Shown: positions 52,396-63,556 of the stretch, piece by piece
How the letters are laid out: the number at the start of each line of letters is the position of its first letter
Position numbering within the stretch: the stretch's first letter is position 1
Source: Nissolia schottii
Lineage: Eukaryota > Streptophyta > Magnoliopsida > Fabales > Fabaceae
Assembly: GCA_003254905.1 (NCBI GenBank)
Contig: QANU01109800.1
Coordinates: 295,762-359,761 of the forward strand
Direction: 5' to 3'
DNA length: 64,000 nt
Translations under genes and position numbers: made by a program
Notes under the pieces: model-generated
The model's database searches: none
Told to the model about the DNA's origin: nothing
Seen by the model: the letters and a program-made list of their open reading frames with translations, nothing else

Positions 52396-52780
52396 TGTTA
52401 TGGACTGAGCCTTAAAAGCCCATTCAGGAACTCAGACCCCGAGGTCCACAGAAAGATCCAACCCAAACAAGCTCCTCCCCAATAAAAACTCAGAGAGATC
52501 CTGGGTCCGTGATGCACTCCCTCGGCGAACATTACTCCACGGGCCTCAGAGAGGAATCCGAGCTAGAGAATCCTGGGCCAGCAAAAGTTACGGCTCCTAC
52601 CTAGGTATTTAAGCTGACTCGGCACACTGAGTAAGACCTAGAACCCATTTTCCCTTGACTTTACTCTATCATCCTACCTTCACTGACTTGAGCGTTAGAG
52701 TCTTTGCAAGTACTCGCTCCGACATTCTGAACATAAGCTCTAGAATCCAAATTGCACCGAGGACCCTACCTCTCGGTACA
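52396..52780 (+). repeat. 3' LTR of the Tat element
   Basis: Begins TGTTATGG, ends CTCTCGGTACA, 385 bp. The sequence just before it (CGAGCCGAGGGCTCC) occupies the polypurine-tract position. Roughly 85% identical to the 5' LTR by eye. Confidence 0.92.
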
Positions 52781-53110
52781 ATATCTTAAATTAATTCAGT
52801 TATTTTGATAAAAAAAAAAGTTAATTAAATTTTCAACGTATGCATATCTCGTATACTTTTGAATGACCCAAAAGTCAAAACTGCATCACAAATGAAAGTG
52901 ATTAGAAAGGTACAAGAGATGAAGAGAGCGAACATTTATTACATGACAAAATTTCAAATATAATAATAACATTCTAGTCAAAAGTGATTGACTCAATTGT
53001 TCGATCTTCTGTTCATATTTCGATTTTATTATGATTTACGTTAATTTTTTTTAATAGATTACCGTAGGTGGTTGCATAAGTGCAAAAGAAGTCCAAAAAC
53101 ATATACAAAC

Positions 53111-53658
53111 TAATGTTGTTAAACTCGAGAATTTAAATAAATTCGTGAAAACTCAGCAAACTCAAATCGTAAACTCGTAAGAGTTTACATATGTAAAAAA
53201 TATATATTATAAGTAATATAATTAGGAACTAAACATAATTAAATTTTGTATTCATAATTGACATTGAATAATGTTAACTTTAAAATAAAATAAATAAATA
53301 AAATATCATAAAATATACTTCAATGCATGACACTTAGTTATGTCATACTTTATTCTATACATATATTACTTTATAATTTGATAAAACATAGTTCAATTAT
53401 GATAAATATATAAAATCGGCTTAGTAAACTCCATAAATATGGTTTAACACACACATAAAGTCAACTAAGTATCTAAAAAAGTTACTAAATTTATACATGT
53501 TGAGGTAAACTCGTAAACTCGTAAGTAGATTTTAACTTGTAAACTCGTTAATAAAATCGAGAGTTTATTTAAAATCGTAAACTCGTACGAGTTTATCAAA
53601 AAAGAGTTTACACGAGTATTACGAGTTTACGAGTTAACTCGAGAGTTTAATAACCATG
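53111..53658. mobile_element. Second copy of the hAT-like MITE, opposite orientation
   Basis: It matches the element at 29979-30550 in reverse complement over its length, with the same CGAGTTTAC-rich ends and central AT-rich part. Flanks are ATACAAAC (53103-53110) and ATACTAAC (53659-53666), 7/8 alike, consistent with an 8-bp hAT duplication. It lies about 330 bp beyond the gypsy element. Confidence 0.8.
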
Positions 53659-53666
53659 ATACTAAC

Positions 53667-55394
53667 TCTATAATAGTATATCTTATAATGACATAGTGTC
53701 CTCTCTCAAAATTAGTGAAAAACAATACTGTTTATTGGTGTCATATATTTTCTAACGCTCTTATCAAAAAGAATATATTTGTTCATGGCTAGTTTTTTTA
53801 AATAATATTTTGTATATACGAAAATATTTTTTAAGCTAACAATATCCTAACATTTGATCTCAACCCCACAAAAAAAAAAATGGCCAACAGTTGATGGAAA
53901 CCGCTCAATCAACTTTATTTAAATGATTGCTACAAGTATTTATTATTGTTAGCATTTCTTATTTGATTCACAATAATATTGATAGAGATTTAATTCATTT
54001 GTTTATTGCCTGTGAGCAACACGTGAATTAAATTGTGAGTATATACTACACTAATATAGGAAATTGTGGATTACCTGCCCGTATAATCTGGAAACCTAAT
54101 AGAATATTTAAGTACAATTATAATATAGATTTTTCGTAAAAATAAAAAGTATAATAATATATCTTGGTATCATATATTTTTTTTTATTATCTATACAGTT
54201 AACTAAAATGGATTTTCCTTCTAGGTGTTTAACTTTTTTTTCCCTGTTTTTTACTCTTATCTATTATCTCACTTTCTAGATAATTATTTAACTCATTCTA
54301 TACCGTGTCTTTTTCTTTCTATTTGTAACTTTTTGAAAAATTGTCTAAATAAAACTCACAATTTTTTTTTCATTTATGTGATCATAACGGTAATACATTA
54401 TTTTTTTATTGTTCATGAGGTATTTACCGCTGACATCTATATTACATTTGGGAAGCAACCACAACTACCTTTATTTTTTTGGTTGAGAAAAACTGGTTTA
54501 AAAGAATCTTATAAGCAAAAGCAAATTTTTGAGGGCATATATATCATTGTAATCTTTATTTTGAAGTTAATGAAAAATTTTCCGATTTTTACCCTGTAAT
54601 ACAATGTGTTAAAGTATTATTTTTGGTTAATAAAAAAATTTAATTGAATTTGCCAACTGTCACTCAACTTTTATATATTTTTAGTAATAACTATATAAAA
54701 TAATTATTTTTAAATAATTTAAAAAATAAATTATCTTAAGATCACCTTTCAATCAACCTGTAAAACAAATAATCGATTATTGAAAATTTGGAACCATCAA
54801 AGGGTGTGTATTTGAAAATGTTAATTTTTGAAGAGAAATTAATAATACTAGTGAGGTTTAATAGGCACTTCATGCCCATCAAACAAATGTTTTTTTAGAG
54901 AGTAATTATTTTTAATAGTAACCCTAACTACTGTAAATTATAACTATAAAGGGAAAAAATAAAAATAAAGTTGGACATAAAGAATAATTATTTTTTGATA
55001 TTCTCTTTATTGTATATATGTATGTAATCGTTGAAAAAGTGACTACAAAATTAATTTTTGAATATATTTTAAAAAAGTTGAGAATATATTTTTTGAAGTT
55101 ATTCACTTTAACTTGGACCGGAAAATTTTGGGATTTCTTATAATTTATAAAAATTTGTATAAATATTCTCTAGCTAAAATAGTTTTTTTTTAAATACAAG
55201 TAAACTGCAATACAAAATAACATAGATAAAAACGTGTTCAAAGAATGAAATAAATAAAGAAATTTAAAGGTTGTCTATGTCATAAAGATAATTTTTAAGT
55301 TAATATTTATCCTTTAAAATAAAGTAACGCCATTAAAATGATGTGTTGTTGCATCTCTATTAGTATTTTGTACATGATAATATATGTTAAAATT
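53667..55394. other. Intergenic AT-rich DNA, no gene recognised
   Basis: Strongly AT-rich, with a T-rich 124-codon frame (54225-54599) full of Phe, Leu and Ile that reads as a composition artefact. No repeat boundary was found. Confidence 0.5.
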
Positions 55395-55580
55395 TAGAAT
55401 AAATTGTATTTTCTATCATTTAAGTTTGCTGAAATAATCTCACCGCAAATTATTTGAGAAATAACAGTCTCCCTCATTTTCTCTTTCTAATTCAAAAGGC
55501 TTACCTGGTTACTCCACCCTCACTTTATTCAGTGCACTAACTATTATGATTATTATTTAGAAAACACGAACATACATACA

Positions 55581-55626
<46 letters not shown>

Positions 55627-55844
55627 CACATATATGACTACGTTTCTCTAGTTAAAAATCACAAAAATTATAGTTACTGAACTGTAGTAGGTTAGTGTAA
55701 AGTAATAAAACAAACCTTAAAGTTTTAAAAAAATTAAGATGGAATATTATTTTTCAAATAAATTTTTTATTCTTATTTCTCAAATAATTTGGGATGAGAT
55801 ACTATTTCAATAAACATGAAAGGTAATAAATGTAATTTATCTTA
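55395..55844. mobile_element. ~450-bp MITE with ~90-bp inverted repeats and a TA microsatellite
   Basis: The left end (TAGAATAAATTGTATTTTC, then CAAATTATTTGAGAAATAA near 55445) is inverted at the right end (TTATTTCTCAAATAATTTG near 55773, then AATTTATCTTA). The inverted arms cover roughly 90 bp with mismatches. A long TA run (about 55586-55622) lies inside. The target duplication is unclear. Confidence 0.6.
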
Positions 55845-56459
55845 AAAGTTAAGTAGAAATAAATATCTTTTTAGAGGACAACTTTTTCTTTTCTGTCAAT
55901 TTGACCTCCTTACACTAATTATAGTAACCGAGTTTTTATGTGACAATAACAAGATAGTTAAACATTTGATTAAAAACGGATCAGAACAACAAGTGATTAA
56001 ATGACATCATAAATCAGCAGGGTAATCAAAAATTGATTCCAGATTTGTTCGAAAAAGTGTAGAAAACAATAATTTCCAAGTTAGCAATCTATCAAACTCA
56101 ATATTTTATATATAAAAAAATATTTAAAAAAAAGAGCTATATTAATATTCTCCCCCCACATCCATTCACCCTTCCCATAAAGCAGATCACACACAAAACA
56201 CACACTCTGTGCAGTAACCGTGCGTCCACCACTCTCACACAATCACGCACTCTGCTCCTCCCTACTTCACACTCTCCCTCTCCATAACCGTTTTTTTCTC
56301 TTCTCTTTTCGGTTTCTTCATTCTCCATCTATGAAGTTCGCTCCATTCTTCACCTCTTCCTCTTCAACTGCTTCTTCTTAGCGCACTTCCATTTTCTTCT
56401 CTCTGTTCCCCCCTCTCTCTTTCTCTCTCACTCACTCGCGTTTGATCCTCTCTTAAAAA
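55845..56459. other. Promoter and 5' leader region of the DUF620 gene
   Basis: The sequence changes from AT-rich to CA- and CT-rich around 56150, as expected for a plant promoter and leader. A 16-residue upstream ORF (MKFAPFFTSSSSTASS) runs 56331-56381 and ends 78 nt before the main ATG. It may affect translation if it is within the transcript. Confidence 0.5.
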
Positions 56460-58705
56460 ATGGAAAAGAAGCAGGGTTTCTTCTCCGCTCTCAAAGAAGA
56501 AGTGGTCCGCGGCCTCTCGCCGTCGCGTTCCCGGTCCAGCAGCCCCGCACGGACAGGGTCGCCGATGGCCAGCCTGCTCCGGAGGAAGAAGCACGCCGCC
56601 GCCAGCTTGGACGCGTCCGCCATCGCGAGATCCGGGAGCCTGAGGCCGCTGGGGGAGACCCTGGCGCCGCTCATGGAGGGACCCGACACGGACGGGTCGG
56701 AGAACGGGGAGTCGAAGCGGGTCGGGTCGGGCATAGGGAGCTGGATGAAGGGGCAGCTCTCGCGCGCGCCTTCTATGTCTTCGGATGCGTACAAGAGGTC
56801 CGATCTGAGGCTCCTCCTCGGCGTCATGGGCGCCCCGCTCGCCCCTGTCCACGTCTGCGCCGCTGACCCCTTGCCTCATCTCAGCATCAAGGACACTCCC
56901 ATTGTGAGTTTTTATTTTTATTTATTTATTTATTTATTTTTATAGTCATGCTTTTTTTGCGCATGTCGTTTTGTGCAGTTTTCGATTATTGGACCACGGA
57001 AAAAGAGAATTAGTAACGTGGATTTGGTGTTTGGAGTGAATGGAGTTTTTCTCTCCTTTTTGGATGCATGTGATTTTGAATTTTCTTCTCGCTAGCTGAT
57101 ATGGAATGGCGTAAAAATAGTGTTGTTCTGTTTTGGGAATTTGGTTTATCTGGTGGCTTGTGTGGTGTTTTTATGCGCCTTGTCGCGTTTTGATTCTGCG
57201 GGAGATTCAGTTTGCATCGGAGGATGCAAGTTCTAGTTTTATCTGATGAAGCGGTTTATCATGATGGAAAGTAAGAATCACCTGCGCGCCCTTTCCATGG
57301 CTTCAGTTTTAAGCTCGAGAGGTGATGGCTGCTGAGAACAAATAAAAAGCGCATGAGAATAGGGGACTAAAAGCTTCTTTTTCCTGGTTCTATGTGATCA
57401 ATTTAGTTTTAGTTTTTGGTAACTGAAATAATTTATTGAGTTGTCAAGCAGATCAAGGCCTGGTGTAGACATTGTAACAGATTTCCGTTCTGTAATTTAC
57501 GGGATTATCTTTTTTTAAAATAGATCTCTACTCTAAAATCTAAATTACTGAAACAAATTTAATATTAACAAAGCTACTACTAATTTTTTTATGTATATTG
57601 TTTATGTGTATCTTTGCAGGAAACTTCATCTGCCCAATACATACTGCAGCAGTACACAGCTGCATCTGGGGGGCAGAAGCTGCAGAACTCCATTCGAAAT
57701 GCATATGCGATGGGGAAAGTAAGAATGGTAGCTTCTGAATTTGAAACCGCCACTAGGGTAGTCAAGAACCGGAATGTCTCTAGGTGTGCAGAGTCAGGTG
57801 GATTTGTGCTCTGGCAGATGGATTCCGACATGTGGTATGTAGAACTTGCGGTTGGGGGAAGCAAGGTTCATGCCGGCTGCAATGGCAAGCTTGTTTGGAG
57901 GCACACGCCATGGCTTGGTGCTCACACAGCGAAGGGACCTGTGAGGCCTTTGCGTCGTGCACTACAGGTTGAACTTTGTTTTCCAGTTTTTCTGGCTGCT
58001 ATGCTAATCTGCAATTTGTTTTTATTCTGGCTAGCTGTTCCCTTTATTCTGTCTGATCCCTAAATGTGTGTATATTTGTGTAATTAGGGTCTTGACCCTC
58101 GATCCACTGCCAGTATGTTTGCTGATTCCAAGTGCATAGGGGAGAAGAATATCAACGGCGAGGATTGTTTCATCCTTAAGCTCTGCACTGACCCTGAAAC
58201 ATTGAAGGCTCGGAGTGAGGGTCCTGCTGAGATCATAAGGCATGTCTTATTTGGCTACTTTAGCCAGAAGACCGGGCTTCTCGTTCACATTGAGGATTCT
58301 CATCTGACCCGCATCCAAACCAATGGGGGTGATGCGGTTTATTGGGAAACCACAATCAATTCATACCTTGATGATTATAGGCCCGTGGAAGGGATCATGA
58401 TTGCCCACTCAGGGCATTCCGTGGTAACTCTTTTCAGGTTTGGGGAGATGGCCATGAGCCATAGCAAAACAAAAATGGAAGAAGCCTGGACAATTGAAGA
58501 GGTCGCGTTCAATGTGCCAGGCCTTTCAGTCGATTGCTTCATTCCTCCAGCTGACTTGAGGACCAGTTCTGTCAGCGAAGTTTGCGAGCTTCCTCAGGAT
58601 GAAAGAGGAAAGAACTCCCTAGCCGTAAATCGGGCCAAAGTTGTCGCGCTGGAGAAATCACATAATTGCAGCATTGAAAACATGATCTGGAAGATGGAAA
58701 TCTAA
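56460..58705 (+). CDS. DUF620 family protein
   Basis: Three exons join in frame: 56460-56903, 57620-57967 and 58088-58705, giving 469 residues. The N-terminal ~150 residues, all from exon 1, are basic and Ser-rich (KEEVVRGLSPSRSRSSSPAR) and look disordered. The rest is the DUF620 domain found throughout land plants: QYILQQYTAASGGQKLQNSI, FVLWQMDSDMWYVELAVGGS, GLDPRSTASMFADSKCIGEK, GEDCFILKLC, HVLFGYFSQKTGLLVHIEDS and WTIEEVAFNVPGLSVDCFIP. No function is established for the family to my knowledge. Exon 1 is much richer in G and C than the surrounding DNA, and a 171-codon antisense frame opposite it is a by-product of that. The ATG was chosen as the first in the exon after a pyrimidine-rich leader. 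Confidence 0.93.
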
Positions 58706-61079
58706 CCAATGTGGGTAGGATCAATTCAAGGCAACTGTTAATAGCAGTCACTAGGTTTTTTTTTTTACTACTAACGTCTAGAATTTAGTTTGTTAGTGTA
58801 GTGGTTCATTTCTCCCCTTTGTGGCAGTTTGTCTTTGCCTCTATACACTCTGTAAATAGAGCATAAAAATTCACGGGTGTTATGGCAGACCTGAGTGAAT
58901 ATTTTATACTCAATGCAGAATCCAACTATGGAGTTGGGGAGCTCGGTTTCCACTTCGGAACAGAGCAAATGGAGGTTAAAATTTTTAGTTTACCTTCCAA
59001 AAGTGAGGGAAGGTGGTGAAGCTTTGGTATAGTAGGCCATTAAACTTTTAGTTTACTTCGCAACTTCTCCAAAAGTGTCGGTGGTGGTAATATTAAAGAG
59101 TCTACCACTGGCCTAAATCAGCTTGACGCTAACAGCTTCTTCTACATGGTGTAGAAGTTCTTTTGTGTGTTTGGAAAAAGGTAAAAAAGAGGGTGTTTTT
59201 GATAGCTGAGAGATAATGGAGTAGGGGTTACAGTGACAGACAGATGTACCCAACATCTCTAATATATGATTTTCGTTTGTGTTATGATGATATTTTGTTT
59301 ATGCTGGTTATAGTATATGTTATCTTTACATTATATTTTCAAGATATTTATGCATTGTTCATAATAATATGGTATAGTATTAGATAATGCTGGAATTTAT
59401 GTTTTGGTTAATTTTACTGAATGAAGAAGAAACTCTGGGGAAGTGGAGCTTGCAATCGAACTTTTAATTTTTGTCAATTAAATGTGCATCTCGTAACTTG
59501 CAGAAGACTATAGGATGAGGTACCATCTTGTGAATATAATAAGTTCCCATTCAGGCACAATACACACCTTATGTTAATTTTTTTCCTCATGGTTGCTGCG
59601 TGTGTGGAAGCTTCTCACTTTTTTCCACGGTCTTGGTCAAATGGCATATGAATGGAAAACAGGAACCTAATGGGGGAATATTACTTTTTATATATATAGT
59701 ATTTTTTTAATCTAGTGAATGGAAGCCAGAGGGGAATTCTGAATAAATAAAGTGAATCGGGTTAGGTTTCTGATGAAAGGCCTGCGTATGTTTGTGTGTG
59801 AGCGTGATTTTGGAACGACCACGAGATTTGATGCCTTCCAAAACCCCAAGTGATGTAACCACCTTCCATTTTTGCTTTCTTGCTCTATCCTCAAGCACCT
59901 TTCATTTTTCTCCTGATATATATATATATATATATAATTTCTTTTTCTTTTGCTTTTTAGGTATTGTCTTTCTCTTCTTTATCCACTTGAGTGATATCTA
60001 TCTATTTATTCTTTTTTTTTTTTTTGGACGATGATTCCAATATACTGTCAAAAGGTATTAGTTTTGTTTGTTTTTCTTTTTAGTTCCATTTATATCCACT
60101 TTTTATTCTTTTATGATAGCTGATTGAATTGTCATAACGAAGGAAATATGAGTAATTACGGTACTATTCATAAAATGAGTTTAAATAACACAAATTTAGG
60201 GCATTAATATCATTGTTTGGCCAATTTTCTATGGCATAGTCAAAATGTGTGCACATTTATGGGCATCTCCAACCCCATGACTATATTTTTACAGTTTTAA
60301 ATAAACAAACTTGACTCTTGGTTGGTTGGATGGTTTATTTACTTCCCAACAACTTATTTTATTACTAAGGTTAAAAAGGAAAAGCAATGTAAAACTCGTT
60401 TGAGGGTGTCACTGTCATAGGCAAAGACTACTAGATTTGTGAGAATGGTGTAAAAAGGACCTTGATTAATCAAACACATATATGGTCTTTGCCTTCAGCT
60501 TTAATTATCTGTTAACACTTCAATTTAATTAAAACTCTATCCTTCTCAATCATGTCTGGGTAGCTTACCTTTTTTTTTTTTTTTATAATCTCTATTTCGC
60601 CATTTTAAGATGTGAATATAATTAAAGATGTGAAATGTAATTAAGTCGTTGATGTAGACAACATAACCAAAAATTTTGTTAAGCATGTCTTAGTTGTCCT
60701 TGATTACTTTATAACTAAACCATCTCTCATTCGCTAGAGACGGAGGGCGTACATTCTAAAACGTTAGTGTTTGAAAAGAAGTGGCTGCTAATTCTAAACT
60801 TAGTGAACTAACAAATGAACCCTTGATAGGTACTCGTGATAGCGATGTATACATGCAGCAACATAAATGACCAAAACGCGACGAATTATAGTAATATATT
60901 AGAATTGAAAATTCTACAAAGCGAAGGGTCAAATTGAAATGAAGGTTGGATTTAGCTGTCTGGGAAGTTGAGTTTCTATTAAGTCATGCAACTTTGGACT
61001 AAACAATTTGTCCCATATAGAACTTCACCTACTATGCTCGTTATCAGGGCTAGGACCTCGATCCTACAAATTTTTTGCA
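58706..61079. other. Intergenic spacer after the DUF620 gene
   Basis: The first several hundred bases probably include the DUF620 3' UTR. A TA microsatellite lies at about 59917-59935 and T runs near 60010 and 60571. No coding frame with a recognisable domain was seen. Confidence 0.5.
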
Positions 61080-61648
61080 TAGTTTGTAATCCTTTCTTAG
61101 AGGTGAAAATTGGGGACGACACCGTATCACAAGTCACAAGGTTCAAGTATTTCGGAGTTGTTATTCAAAATGATGTAGAGATAGAGGGAGATGTAAATCA
61201 TAGAATTCAAGTCAGTTGGATGAAATGGAGGAGTGTTTTAGAAGTCTTATGTTATAAAAAAGCATCAATCAAATTTAAGAAAAAATTTCGCCGTACAATT
61301 GTGAGACTAACGATAATATATAGAATTGAGGGCTGAACGTTAAAATGTTAGCATGAAAATAAAATTCATGTTGTGAAAATGAGGACATTGAGTTGGATGA
61401 GTGGACATGTTAGACATGATGGGATTAGAAACAAATGTATTAGAGAAAAAGTTGGGGTAGCATATTGTGTAAAAGATGATAGAATCGCATCTAAGGTTTT
61501 GGACATGTGACTAGAAGACTTAAAGAAACTCCCATTAGAATGGTAGATCAAATGGCGAGTAACTTAGTAGTTAGAGGTAGAAAGATACCTAAAAAAATTA
61601 TAGAGAAAACTATTGTAATAAATTTAAAGATGACTTAAATGTAAATAT
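61080..61648 (+). pseudogene. LINE reverse transcriptase C-terminal remnant
   Basis: The plus-strand frame encodes FKYFGVVIQNDVEIEGDVNH, RIQVSWMKWRSVLEVLCYKK and KFKKKFRRTIVRLTIIYRIE, then after stops MRTLSWMSGHVRHDGIRNKC and IREKVGVAY. This is the C-terminal region typical of plant non-LTR retrotransposon reverse transcriptases. Several stops break it and the catalytic part is missing. It is cut at 61648 by a MITE, and its 3' tail resumes at 62493. Confidence 0.82.
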
Positions 61649-62492
61649 TAGGGCAGTCAAAATGAGCCTAACTCGCGAACCCAGTTAAATGAACAGATTT
61701 TACATGTAAGAAATAGGCCTGTGAAAATTTGAAGAAAAAAAATAGCCAAGCCCGTTTAGGTCCCGGGCTAAACGGGCCAGCCCATGAATTCTTTTATTTA
61801 TTTTTTTTAAAAATATCAAAATTTTAAAAGTTTCATTTTAAACACTAAATTTTATTTTGAAATTTAAGAGTTTAAAGTTTAACTATTTGGACTTATAATT
61901 GAACATGTTTAACTACTTAACTATATTTATATTGCAATAGAGCTGAAGTGCTATGACATAGATATTGATAAATTTTGCATTCGATTCTTTCAATGAGTAC
62001 TTGCGCCCTATAAGTTGATATATAGTTTTAAACATTGTTTATTATTGATTAATTTACGAAAAAGAGTTCCAATTGTGTTTTTGATCAATAACATACCAGT
62101 ACTCACATCAATGTTATAATGCTGTCATTTAATTCATGAAAGTTGTATTAATTCATGAATTGATTTCAAATAGCATTTGATATCTTTCAAGCAAAATAGT
62201 TGAAAGAACAAAAAAGATAATATAATTTCACAATTAACCGTTTAACTATTTCTTTCTGATTAATTAATAGATAGACGATAAAAAATAGTTAAAAATGACC
62301 GCTCATACTTATTCACAATTTTATATTTAAAACCATAAAAAATAGATCAAAATTTCATTTATTTATTTTTTAAAAGAGCTGGCAAGCTGGCCCGTTTAGA
62401 TTCGCAGACTGACCATAAACAAGTCAGATTATAAAAGAAAAATGCATAATTTTAACTCGGGTCCAAACAGGTCGACCTGTTTGACACCTCTA
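61649..62492. mobile_element. 844-bp hAT-like MITE inserted in the LINE remnant
   Basis: The ends are inverted: TAGGGCAGTCAAAATGAG on the left, and on the right the complement of TTTGACACCTCTA. Further in, AAACGGGCCAGCC on the left and GGCTGGCCCGTTTAG-like sequence on the right also pair. The flanks GTAAATAT (61641-61648) and ATAAACAT (62493-62500) agree at 6 of 8 positions, fitting an old 8-bp hAT duplication. Confidence 0.7.
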
Positions 62493-62570
62493 ATAAACAT
62501 GATTGGTGTCACTAGATTCATATAAATCACCTCACATGTGAAATAAGACTTTGATGATGTTGTAAATAAT
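62493..62570 (+). mobile_element. 3' tail of the interrupted LINE
   Basis: Contains GGTGTCACTAGATTCATAT, AAATCACCTCACATGTG and ATAAGACTTTGATGATGTTG. This matches in order the 84-bp LINE tail at 33.6 kb, and lies where the LINE end is expected once the MITE is taken out. Confidence 0.65.
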
Positions 62571-63399
62571 AATCCTTGCTCTTCTTCTTTCAAATATAAA
62601 GTACAAACAAACATATAGAAGATCTGAATTTAATTACCAGGAAATGTGACTCCATGTTGCACTTACTTTCAAGTCCTTCCTTAAGTTCACGTCCTCTAAT
62701 CATTCAGCATTCGTGGGCTAAAAATGAATAAAAAATATATCTCAAAAGAAGTACTGAGTTCTGTGAAGGTAAAAAAACTTGGAAGCGCTACACTTGCAAA
62801 GGTCTGACCTTGACGCCTTGGTAACAAAGGCTCATTTTGAACGTGACAAATTAATTTTTATCATCATATAAGATCCAAATTTTAAATATTTCTGCATTGT
62901 CAAAAGTTTTTGTCTTTTTTTTATAAAAAAAACTAGATCTAGATAATAGTGCCTCATTAATGTCTGTTTTGACTTTCTTACAACATCTCCGTCCTTGAAT
63001 TAACATGTTAAAATTATATTCCTATATTGAATTATATAATTATTGGTGCCTTCCTAGCCGAAGCCAGAACCTCTTCTGACTCTTCCAAAATTTAAGAGTA
63101 AACTTTCAAATTCTTTATGGAATTGTTGACATTAATTAAGTTTGTCTATAAAAATAGTCACATTAATTCATAAAATTATCAAATATTGATTAAGTTAGTC
63201 ATGTAATATTAGTCAAATTAATTCATCTCATAAATTAACTTGAGATTAATTTGACTGACTTTTAAGAACTTCATAAACTAGTATGATTAGTTTCATAATC
63301 TAAAAAAAACTTGATCGATACTAACAATTCTAGATACAAATTTAAAGATTTACTTTCCCTTGTGAATTGCATAGGAACAAAAAGAAGAAGAATAATAGA
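62571..63399. other. Intergenic AT-rich DNA, no gene recognised
   Basis: No coding frame, RNA gene or repeat boundary could be supported here. Confidence 0.45.
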
Positions 63400-63416
63400 A
63401 AAATTGTAATTCGGCC

Positions 63417-63540
63417 ACCAACGGGGGTTGGTCCAAGTGGTACGCAGTTATCCCCGCTAGGAGACTCACCTCCATAGTCAGGTGCGTGACCCGGATTAGT
63501 CGAGGCTGAGCCTTAAATATCGGACAGACAACCTAAAAAA
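63417..63540 (+). mobile_element. SINE with ~16-bp target-site duplication
   Basis: Flanks AAATTGTAATTCGGCC (63401-63416) and AAATTATAATTCGGCC (63541-63556) differ at one base. The body begins ACCAACGGGGGTTGGTCC and includes TGGTCCAAGTGG, a good pol III A box. It has GGATTAGTCGAGGCTGAGCC and ends in a poly(A) tract. The B box is not clear, so the copy may be decayed or internally deleted. Confidence 0.75.
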
Positions 63541-63556
63541 AAATTATAATTCGGCC

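Larger units (their letters stand above)
43209..52780 (+). mobile_element. Inactivated Tat-lineage Ty3/gypsy LTR retrotransposon
   Basis: Two LTRs (43209-43592 and 52396-52780) bound a 9.57-kb element on the plus strand. Inside, in order, are gag, protease, reverse transcriptase, RNase H, a second RNase H, integrase, and a decayed antisense frame. The order RT-RNH-second RNH-INT without a chromodomain, and the extra region after pol, mark the Tat lineage. Right after the left LTR lies TGGCACCGTTTATAGGG, a decayed TGGCGCC-type primer-binding site. Many in-frame stops and frameshifts, and LTRs only about 85% alike by eye, make it old and non-autonomous. The 5-bp flanks (AAGCT and ATATC) do not match. 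Confidence 0.92.

Noticed and set aside
54225-54599. 124-codon ORF dominated by Phe, Ile and Leu
   Set aside because: It comes from T-rich DNA with no start context, domain or splice partner.
56364-56879. 171- and 124-codon minus-strand ORFs
   Set aside because: They are antisense to the GC-rich DUF620 exon 1 and show no domain.
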